Shown here: in pieces, positions 7,501 through 10,549 of the stretch
How positions within the stretch are numbered: position 1 is the first letter of the stretch
How the letters are laid out: every line of letters starts with the position of its first letter
Source of the DNA: an uncultured Clostridia bacterium
GTDB taxonomy: Bacteria; Bacillota; Clostridia; HGM11514
Length of the DNA: 10,549 nucleotides
Reading direction: 5' to 3'
Assembly: GCA_902478725.1 (NCBI GenBank)
Contig: CABSMD010000074.1
Coordinates: forward strand, 1 to 10,549
Notes under the pieces: model-generated
What the model saw: only the letters and a program-made list of their open reading frames with translations
The model's database searches: none
Told to the model about the DNA's origin: nothing
Position numbers and translations under genes: made by a program

Positions 7501-8828
7501 CCATAAGAGCCAAAGGTCAGATACTGATTCGTTCCTTCTTTGACGATCAAGTATCGATAAGCCGTTGGGTCGGCTTTTACCGCATCATTCGCCCAATACG
7601 CATTATTGTCCACCACCACATTCCCTTGGAGTTCCTTTTGAAAATCCTGTTTGAAAAATGGCTCTTTTGACTGCGTTCCGCTTGAAACGGTAGTGAAGCG
7701 GGAGATGAATCCTGTGAGCTTTTCACCCGATGCAGACTCTATTCCATTTATTTCCAAATTATAAAGTGTGTTGTTTTTCAACACAGCAGACGGTGTAATG
7801 GTACAGGTGTCCGCTGTAAACTTTGTATTGTATGTAATTACGTTTCCACCCTCTATGAGCTTCAGGGAGGTGGTATCGAACGAAGAGGGTTTGATTTCTT
7901 TGCTGAATTTTATCGTAATCGAGGTGTCCACCGGAACATCTTTGGCCTGATCCTCAGGCGTGATGTTTGCCACCTCAAATACCGTTTCGTCCGGCACGTA
8001 GGTTCTGATATTGTCCAGCGAGACCGATTCTCTAGTCGCTGCATACGGCCGGAAGGCAAACTGCGTCATATCCATTGTCAAAGCGGAATAATCCAGCTTT
8101 GGATTTCCCGCCACGTTGTACAACTCTCCAAAATGAAAGGTCTGGTCGGTCACAATGTAATCCTTAGCCGCCGATGGCTTATAACTGATTGTGTAGGTTG
8201 GCAGCGCGGAAGAATACTCCACCGCGATCCTGATATCATACCAGGTCTGCATCGTGAGCTTGACATTTTCATTGTTGACGGTGACATTGCTTAAAGAGGA
8301 AACATTGTTAAAGACCTTTCCCTCCCCGTCATTTGCCTTCAATGTGCCGCCGTCAATCTTCAATACAGTACTTTTGTACGAACCCGGCCCCATCGAAATC
8401 TCAAGGTTGCTCGACCCACTCACGGTGTTTAACTTGACGCTGAACTCATGCACAAAGGACTGCTTAAGCTTCGGATCAAAATTTGCATAATAGCGAAGCA
8501 TTGGCGCCTTGGAATTCTCCGCCTGAGCCGACATGGTAACAAACTGATTGCCGCCTTCCTTTTCAATCTGGTACTGCCAGATACCATCCTCTATTCCTAC
8601 GCCGGAATCCCGATTGTTCTCTGTTAACGGGGTGGCATTGCCTGCGGCATCAGGTTTGACCCAATAATCGCCACTCTTTACGTTAGCTATGGCGCCCTCC
8701 GGTTCCTCCTGAAAATCCTGGCGGAAGGAGTCGGCGGCAGATACCGACGTGTTCATCGCAAAACTAAACACAAACGAACACACCAGCATAACTGCCAGAG
8801 CAATTGAAACGAACCTTTTTGCTTTCAT
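1587..8828 (-). CDS. Giant multidomain S-layer-anchored surface protein with a GH141-like right-handed beta-helix
   Basis: A 2413-residue exported protein, probably a cell-wall-bound carbohydrate-active enzyme. Order of parts (residues): signal peptide 1-31 (KAKR, hydrophobic core, cleavage near SVSA-A); concanavalin-like module 33-282; Big_5-like Ig 283-382; second module 390-622; Big_5-like Ig 624-720; degenerate Ig-like segment 721-810; CBM4/9-like domain 811-975; Big_5-like Ig 976-1073; three Ig-like repeats 1077-1377; parallel beta-helix 1381-2096; cadherin-like sandwich 2100-2188; Pro/Thr/Gly linker 2189-2233; three SLH domains 2234-2411. The start at 8828 is supported by AGGAGG with an 8-nt spacer and by the signal peptide. 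The frame is intact throughout. SLH domains should hold it on pyruvylated secondary wall polymer, with the modules, CBM-like and Ig-like parts projecting outward. The upstream gene encodes a smaller secreted protein with the same module and a matching promoter. Domain names are from memory of family patterns; catalytic activity is inferred and the substrate is unknown. Confidence 0.92.
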   Translation of the reverse strand: MKAKRFVSIALAVMLVCSFVFSFAMNTSVSAADSFRQDFQEEPEGAIANVKSGDYWVKPDAAGNATPLTENNRDSGVGIEDGIWQYQIEKEGGNQFVTMSAQAENSKAPMLRYYANFDPKLKQSFVHEFSVKLNTVSGSSNLEISMGPGSYKSTVLKIDGGTLKANDGEGKVFNNVSSLSNVTVNNENVKLTMQTWYDIRIAVEYSSALPTYTISYKPSAAKDYIVTDQTFHFGELYNVAGNPKLDYSALTMDMTQFAFRPYAATRESVSLDNIRTYVPDETVFEVANITPEDQAKDVPVDTSITIKFSKEIKPSSFDTTSLKLIEGGNVITYNTKFTADTCTITPSAVLKNNTLYNLEINGIESASGEKLTGFISRFTTVSSGTQSKEPFFKQDFQKELQGNVVVDNNAYWANDAVKADPTAYRYLIVKEGTNQYLTFGSYGIGATAQMRYNMKYADTKVSHIQEFSLKYDQNGQSADAQVSVAPSGRNYLYNSIVLKIASGGLISAQNGGKANSATVLIMDGDSQLKLANEWYDFRLEFNYDKQVPEYTLWFKKSTEANFKTAGTFKLAETTADGAATINYASEKGFAATTFQLQRYGAKNDKLSSLSLDNLKAYYPADFGVESIVPADKSVNVPVNTTIKVKFNRGIKEDSFSNSTVKLKKGIQEIVYTATADADTYIITPDADLENNTSYTVEIDGVKSSEGEVLAESFAATFKTIESMETQSLLERELSELPLANGALLGNIELPSAKYGATLSFASGDKEYLTDDGVLLKYPTDADRVVSFTVTASLDGETEAREITYTIPRALSNQADPNSGFETGDKTNWVEKSTSPVVSDRSKVFQGKYAAEVIAPDQTYRANFKEVRVTPSTDSEKHYYMISFWAKLAPSNATDTAKMQMYDNLNGMNLNADQEINKNTWTKVVSKLHTFDETWLEKKGNQLTSDGKIVVSVAPNFKGDFYYDNVEVVELITENATRITSVSPTDGEEAVDRVEVIALTFNNCIDADSVTASTVKITDGMNELPFTVVKDAKSVVLKLNTPIEESGNYMLTVSGARDIYGGAVEDFTSSFSIPKGPLAPVAKDVKIEGKMTTGSLLTGSYRFFDVDKDTEQGSTYRWLSADSADAAESAWQVIGTERTYVLKQSDEEKYIKFEVTPKTAADQFPNGEPTQSSALLGPAKPVAKDVVITSGAIAGRTITGDYTFEDRNGDKEGTTLFQWYRADSENAVPVKIDGATGGTYLVTSQDRYLIFEVTPVSTENPTDGIPVRSQRIPVKSENGAPAAINVRIEGETTLGSILEGKYEYSDPDGDPEGESVYKWYTGDAEDGDFEEIPSQNTKTLEIVKEYAGKYIRFEVTPKDAFDGVGTAVKSGNAPRVESAGTGELHVALNGDDNNDGSLSSPFASLEKARDTIRALKAENKLPLEGMTVYIHEGVYHRNQTFTLNEQDSGTKEAPIVYKAFEDDTVNISGGAELDYNKFKPISSDMAEKLRKIKIAGEDKTPYDHRDKIKVADLSDLGITDFPGITIFKDNPSMPMFLYDGKALQVSRYPNNMEEKSTWLDVLCSSYKQPNKVPGTNPGWDERHDDGIKNAPFTIHVDDSAAETWTHNLNDIVMYGYWSYDWYGEARKVADWNHSQEPKGLFVTSDRHNYYGVITDDGNRKFYFMNVFEEIDQPGDWYIDMTEKKMYLYPLDDSSNPEIKMTKLDADMVSMNDVSNVTFSGIEISAGRKNGVVINGGSNVRIENCELDVFEQQGVVINSGTGHGVLDSHIHQTGTGGVTLSGGDIQKIKESDRAGNFVENCEINDFALVKKSYSPAVEINGVGNIVRNCKLYNAPHAALIFHGTDNIMEYNEIFNAVLDATDMGSIYTGRDLSSLGNIIRYNYFHDLGKNTSGAGGGWGVQSIFLDDGASGTDIYGNVFGPYSGSNYSIKTHGGHDVSITNNIFVDTPYIYYMADWSDDDWSKTTGGVAGYWRVDDWGNKVQETMRSVSSNPDYLARWPWLGFCTDINTTKFQGNTFENNIMAFINVKKGTGKDNSYIEKRYHEITGLKNNLLIEGDTLENKAIFVDYENADYTLRSGSFVFDNMPDFVQIPFDKIGLQDKTPVLSSNAKLLGIMVDGEALEKFSPDTYQYKMMLPAKTTDVPTVTATPYNANATVTITPAEGLPGDTKISVASQDGKNTLEYTVSFTVKSSPTPTPTTPVNPPINNGGGGNADIGGGNVTSSGSSGLLAQGKGKTFVDTVGHWAESDIKYMTDKGIISGVTDTTFEPERPVTRAEFATLVVKALNITSTVGLSDWKDVPSDAWYASSVVTAANAGIIVGFEGYFRPDDIITREEMAVIIAKAYAYAGGTAHSLGTVERFTDKDDISDWAYSYVDTAASVGLIYGVTNETFEAQSTATRAQVAALVRRLYDKINN
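1596..2129 (-). repeat. Three C-terminal SLH (S-layer homology) domains
   Basis: Residues 2234-2411 of the giant protein. SLH1 begins FVDTVGHWAESDI and has TRAE (2271-2274). SLH2 begins WKDVPSDAWYASSV and has TREE (2330-2333). SLH3 begins FTDKDDISDWAYSYV and ends with a divergent TRAQ (2396-2399). Each shows the F-x-D...W....I pattern, the G-[IL]-[IV]-x-G turn and the T-R-A-[EQ] helix. In known SLH proteins such a triplet binds pyruvylated secondary cell wall polymer. Confidence 0.95.
2130..2264 (-). other. Pro/Thr/Gly-rich linker before the SLH domains
   Basis: Residues 2189-2233 contain a PTPTPTTP run, an NPPINN turn and several glycine runs (GGGG, GGG) followed by Ser/Gly. This is a flexible wall-spanning linker between the cadherin-like domain (2100-2188) and the SLH triplet. 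Confidence 0.85.
2541..4688 (-). other. Right-handed parallel beta-helix domain, GH141-like
   Basis: Residues 1381-2096 of the giant protein. It opens with a pattern typical of this class (HVALNGDDNNDGSLSSPFAS, then L-E-K-A-R-D and an EGVYHRNQTFTL strand, then the SGGAEL turn). Many short beta-helical rungs follow (NVTFSGIEIS, NVRIENCELD, HGVLDSHIHQ, NIVRNCKLYN, NIIRYNYFHD, DIYGNVFG, DVSITNNIFV), closing with a YTLRSGSFVFDN strap. The conserved region DMGSIYTGRD (1860-1869) and IFLDDGASG (1901-1909) holds aspartates that are the best catalytic candidates. GH141 contains a characterised fucosidase and a xylanase with this fold; assignment here is by remembered pattern, and other beta-helix glycosidase or lyase families remain possible. 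No dockerin is present. Confidence 0.75.
4698..5600 (-). repeat. Three tandem ~100-residue Ig-like repeats with acidic loops
   Basis: Residues 1077-1175, 1178-1275 and 1278-1377. Each unit starts P-V-A-K-D-V or similar, has a G-x-[IL]-[LT]-x-G-x-Y strand, an Asp-rich loop (FFDVDKDTEQG, FEDRNGDKEG, YSDPDGDPEG), a Y/F-x-W core, and ends [IL]-x-F-E-V-T-P. The pattern matches Ig-like units in other Bacillota wall-bound hydrolases. They probably act as spacers; the acidic loops suggest calcium binding, which is inferred. Confidence 0.8.
5904..6398 (-). other. CBM4/9-like carbohydrate-binding domain
   Basis: Residues 811-975. It starts with NSGFETGDKTNWV, followed by a V-F-Q-G-K-Y-A-A strand, YYMISFWAKL, a W-T-K-V-V strand and FYYDNVEVVEL at the end. 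This is the usual order of strands in CBM_4_9 domains, which bind polysaccharide chains. The ligand cannot be predicted. Confidence 0.7.
6880..6913 (-). repeat. Perfect 14-bp inverted repeat inside the giant gene
   Basis: Arms 6880-6893 and 6900-6913 (ATACCACGATTAAA and its complement) flank a 6-nt loop. It lies in the codons for residues 639-650 at the start of the second Big_5-like domain. A smaller 7-bp hairpin with a 4-nt loop sits just downstream in the message at 6841-6858. No known element is recognised. Confidence 0.6.
6963..7661 (-). repeat. Shared concanavalin-like module, copy 2 (giant protein)
   Basis: Residues 390-622. It shows the module's landmarks: FKQDFQ (392-397), Y-W near 411, Y.Y.I.KEG-x-N-Q-Y, A-Q-M-R-Y, E-F-S-L-K-Y, W534-Y-D-F-R, P-E-Y-T-L-W-F-K-K and S-L-D-N (610-613). 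It lacks the N-R-D segment present in copies 1 and 3. Predicted all-beta, resembling LamG/concanavalin-type sugar-binding domains; the fold is inferred. Confidence 0.75.
7983..8732 (-). repeat. Shared concanavalin-like module, copy 1 (giant protein)
   Basis: Residues 33-282. Landmarks: FRQDFQ (35-40), G-D-Y-W, N-N-R-D, W-Q-Y-Q-I-E-K-E-G-G-N-Q-F, H-E-F-S-V-K, V-L-K-I, W196-Y-D-I-R, P-T-Y-T-I-S-Y-K-P, T-Q-F-A-F and S-L-D-N (270-273). The DNA of copies 1 and 2 still shares ATTGTCCAGCGAGA near their ends (within 8009-8022 and 6989-7003), consistent with an old duplication. Confidence 0.75.
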
Positions 8829-8836
8829 CTTCCATA

Positions 8837-8842
8837 CCTCCT
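8837..8842 (-). promoter_or_regulatory. Ribosome binding site of the giant surface-protein gene
   Basis: Minus strand AGGAGG, 8 nt before the ATG at 8828. An ATG at 8835-8833 inside the spacer is in another frame. Confidence 0.85.
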
Positions 8843-8865
8843 ATGTAATTTGACCTTACATTCTT

Positions 8866-8894
8866 ATTATAGCACAAGAAAAAATGCAAGTCTA
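8866..8894 (-). promoter_or_regulatory. Extended -10 promoter of the giant surface-protein gene
   Basis: Minus strand TGCTATAAT: a perfect -10 box at 8871-8866 with the TGn extension at 8874-8872. At 17-nt spacing lies TAGACT (8894-8889), a 4/6 match to the -35 consensus. Predicted start is near 8859, giving a leader of about 31 nt. Confidence 0.7.
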
Positions 8895-8907
8895 TGACAA
8901 ATTATAA

Positions 8908-8930
8908 CTAAAAATATTGCGCAAAGTAAT
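8908..8930 (-). promoter_or_regulatory. Upstream promoter element shared by the two secreted-protein genes, copy A
   Basis: Minus strand ATTACTTT-GC-GCAAT-A-TTTTT-AG. It is nearly identical to 10490-10513 (about 20 of 24 aligned positions) and begins 59 nt upstream of the first base of the -10 box, against 58 nt in the other copy. Both contain an imperfect dyad ATTAC-N5-GCAAT. A regulator site or UP-like element is inferred. Confidence 0.6.
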
Positions 8931-8942
8931 CTGTTTTGAAAA

Positions 8943-8973
8943 TGACCCGAAGCAAGCAAATTGCTTCGGGTCA
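8943..8973 (-). terminator. Intrinsic terminator after the 473-residue secreted-protein gene
   Basis: Arms 8943-8955 and 8961-8973 form a perfect 13-bp stem (TGACCCGAAGCAA paired) with a 5-nt loop. On the minus strand the stem is followed at once by TTTTC, a short U-tract. It starts 20 nt after the stop codon. Confidence 0.8.
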
Positions 8974-8993
8974 AAAAGAGGGAAAAACGAAGT

Positions 8994-10415
8994 TTAAGAA
9001 ATACGCAAAACAAATGTTTTTTCTGAACCGGTGATCGTCTTGCTTTGCGAACCATCCGTGATCTTCGCATACGGTTTTAAAAGATAGGTCTCTCCCACAT
9101 TTAACCCAGGACCGTAGACCCGCACACCATATTTACCATCCGCCAACGCCTCATGTGCAACCAGCGGCAATTCCAATCCGGCCTGATTATATATCTTAAC
9201 GCCAAACTCGATGACCTCCCAGCCCGCACCCGGATTCAAAGCGGAAAACACAGTGGCGCTCGGATAGGATATAGAACTGCCCGCAGGCGTATACGGCGCC
9301 AGATAGACCTCGCTGGTTGCGCCCCAGGTAGGCTCCACTGCCCGCGTCACCTTGAAGGTGACGCGCAGCGTCGTTTCTTTCTTAACGGATTGAATCGTTA
9401 CAGGGGATCGATCACCCATCTCCTGGCCGTCAATATAGATCATATCTATCGCATAATTCTCATCCGGTATGACAGTAAAGGTTTTGTCAGCGCCATCCGC
9501 CACAGCCACCTTGTCCCCATCCTTTAATTCGGAAGCGCCGTCCATGACCTTGCCGCCCCGCCCCATTGAGATGGAAACGTCATGGGTCAATGGATACACC
9601 CGCTCATTGTCGACCGAAAGGGTTGCCCGTGCGTCCGGCGTAGCGGTATTCGATTTATAGGTTTGAAAAGCAAATTGCGTCCGATTCATTCCAAGCGTAT
9701 AATCCAACTTGGTCGTATCGGTAGCCGATACCTGAGAGGCAAAGGTATAATTCCCAATATTCTGATAATTCGTATCAGAGGAAGGCTTATAATATAGGTC
9801 ATAGGTCGGCGTACCCGTAGACGGATAGTCTACGACGATCCGGAAATCATACCAATACTGCAAATCCAGCGTGAGCTTTTTGCCATCGACCATGACATTG
9901 GTTTTGGCATCATTGATGATCGCTTCGGTATCCTGCACCTTGACTTCGCCGTTTGACTCAATTTTCAACAAAATCGTCTGCTTGTCCGGCCCTGTGCCCA
10001 CCGTAAAATTGGATGTGGAACCGTTTGGCGTGTATTTCACGCTGAATTCCTCAACATAGGACTGTTTGATCGCCTCATAGCGCATGCTATGACGCATTTG
10101 GGCGGTACCGCCGAAGGTTTTTGCACCCATTGTAAGAAACTGATTTCCATTGGCGTCCTTTTCAATAGAATACTGCCATTCCTTTTTCTCCTGAGCCGTA
10201 TCCCTGTTGGTGTCTTTTAAATAAGTGGTATTGACCCAATAAACCGCATCACCCGCATTGCTCAGTGGCAGCTCACCAACCGCCATTTCCGCGCCGTCAA
10301 AATCCTCCTGGTAGAAATCTTTAGGAGCGGCGGCCGATGCCGAAAACGGAACCAATGCGAATGTCAGGCAAACCGTAAGTATCACCAAAAATGAAACAAT
10401 CGCTTTCTTCTGCAT
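8994..10415 (-). CDS. Secreted companion protein with one shared concanavalin-like module, InlB-B-like repeat and C-terminal beta-sandwich
   Basis: A 473-residue exported protein of unknown function, probably binding sugar or matrix outside the cell. Residues 1-30 form a signal peptide (MQKK, hydrophobic core, ASAAA cleavage region). Residues 33-277 are a third copy of the module found twice in the neighbouring giant protein. Residues about 278-356 (GRGGKVMDG, a T-F-T-V-I-P-D-E-N-Y-A-I-D-M strand, YIDGQEM, T-T-L-R-V-T-F) match the divergent InlB B-repeat pattern. Residues about 360-473 look like a fibronectin-III-like sandwich, with GETYLLKPYAKI near the end. There is no SLH, LPXTG or transmembrane anchor, so it is released or held non-covalently. 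The start at 10415 is supported by AAAGGGAG with a 7-nt spacer. It has its own promoter and terminator but shares promoter architecture with the giant gene downstream. No catalytic motif was recognised. Confidence 0.88.
   Translation of the reverse strand: MQKKAIVSFLVILTVCLTFALVPFSASAAAPKDFYQEDFDGAEMAVGELPLSNAGDAVYWVNTTYLKDTNRDTAQEKKEWQYSIEKDANGNQFLTMGAKTFGGTAQMRHSMRYEAIKQSYVEEFSVKYTPNGSTSNFTVGTGPDKQTILLKIESNGEVKVQDTEAIINDAKTNVMVDGKKLTLDLQYWYDFRIVVDYPSTGTPTYDLYYKPSSDTNYQNIGNYTFASQVSATDTTKLDYTLGMNRTQFAFQTYKSNTATPDARATLSVDNERVYPLTHDVSISMGRGGKVMDGASELKDGDKVAVADGADKTFTVIPDENYAIDMIYIDGQEMGDRSPVTIQSVKKETTLRVTFKVTRAVEPTWGATSEVYLAPYTPAGSSISYPSATVFSALNPGAGWEVIEFGVKIYNQAGLELPLVAHEALADGKYGVRVYGPGLNVGETYLLKPYAKITDGSQSKTITGSEKTFVLRIS
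9585..10319 (-). repeat. Shared concanavalin-like module, copy 3 (companion protein)
   Basis: Residues 33-277 of the companion. Landmarks: FYQEDF (34-39), VYWVN, N-R-D, W-Q-Y-S-I-E-K, G-N-Q-F-L-T-M, A-Q-M-R-H, E-E-F-S-V-K-Y, L-L-K-I, W188-Y-D-F-R, P-T-Y-D-L-Y-Y-K-P-S, T-Q-F-A-F and S-V-D-N (267-270). Its order and length match copies 1 and 2. Confidence 0.75.
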
Positions 10416-10422
10416 ATCCGAT

Positions 10423-10430
10423 CTCCCTTT
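10423..10430 (-). promoter_or_regulatory. Ribosome binding site of the companion gene
   Basis: Minus strand AAAGGGAG, 7 nt before the ATG at 10415. Confidence 0.7.
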
Positions 10431-10449
10431 CCTAATTTTATTTACTTAT

Positions 10450-10478
10450 AGTATAACATACTAAAAAAGACGTGTCTT
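10450..10478 (-). promoter_or_regulatory. Extended -10 promoter of the companion gene
   Basis: Minus strand TGTTATACT: -10 box TATACT at 10455-10450 with the TGn extension at 10458-10456. AAGACA (10478-10473) lies at 17-nt spacing. Predicted start is near 10443, with a leader of about 28 nt, close to that of the giant gene. Confidence 0.65.
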
Positions 10479-10489
10479 TGCGAAAATTC

Positions 10490-10513
10490 CTAAAAAACAT
10501 TGCAGAAAGTAAT
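10490..10513 (-). promoter_or_regulatory. Upstream promoter element shared by the two secreted-protein genes, copy B
   Basis: Minus strand ATTACTTT-CT-GCAAT-G-TTTTTT-AG. It differs from copy A (8908-8930) at three bases and one extra T. The remaining bases to the window edge (10514-10549) hold nothing I can assign. Confidence 0.6.
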
Positions 10514-10549
10514 GAAAAAGGATTGATAAAAAATGCCACATATGTTAAG

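Noticed and set aside
7767..7785. 7-bp hairpin with T5 loop in the first Big_5-like domain
   Set aside because: Stems this short are common by chance and it has no counterpart at the same place in the other Big_5-like domains.
1587..8828. Giant gene as a possible fusion or frameshift artefact
   Set aside because: The frame is uninterrupted, domain borders are orderly from signal peptide to SLH triplet, and such modular giants are usual for SLH proteins.
10533..10549. Possible start of a rightward gene (ATG at 10533 preceded by AAGGA)
   Set aside because: Only five codons are visible and the spacing is long, so it cannot be supported.

Overview
The window looks like chromosomal DNA of a Gram-positive, S-layer-bearing member of the Bacillota, most likely a clostridial lineage, with Paenibacillus-like bacteria as the alternative. 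The grounds are three C-terminal SLH domains on a giant exported protein, strong AGGAGG-type ribosome binding sites, sigma-A-like promoters and typical Bacillota domain mixes (SbsA/Big_5 Ig-like, cadherin-like, InlB-B-like repeats). All convincing genes lie on the minus strand, so transcription runs from right to left.

Layout, read in the direction of transcription: (1) 8994-10415 encodes a 473-residue secreted protein: signal peptide, one copy of a ~240-residue concanavalin-like module, an InlB-B-like repeat and a C-terminal beta-sandwich, with no surface anchor. It has its own promoter and ends in a hairpin terminator at 8943-8973. (2) 1587-8828 encodes a 2413-residue surface protein: signal peptide, two more copies of the same module each followed by a Big_5-like Ig domain, a degenerate Ig-like segment, a CBM4/9-like domain, a third Big_5-like domain, three tandem ~100-residue Ig-like repeats, a ~700-residue right-handed parallel beta-helix resembling family GH141-type glycosidases, a cadherin-like domain, a Pro/Thr/Gly linker and three SLH domains. 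A perfect 14-bp stem hairpin follows it. (3) 254-1468 encodes an Eis-like GNAT acetyltransferase with its own promoter. (4) 1-148 is the start of a small membrane protein, cut by the window edge.

The main point of interest is the pair at 1587-10415. The two proteins share an apparently uncharacterised module in three diverged copies. Their promoters also share a near-identical 23-24 bp upstream element at the same distance (within 1 bp) from an extended -10 box. Together these suggest a co-regulated two-protein surface system for binding and attacking a polysaccharide: one SLH-anchored enzyme-like giant and one anchorless companion. The substrate is not visible from the sequence. The GNAT and membrane-protein genes look like unrelated neighbours.

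Apart from short intergenic gaps (149-253, 1469-1586, 8829-8993, 10416-10549) the window is fully coding. No tRNA, rRNA, CRISPR array, insertion sequence or phage gene was seen.
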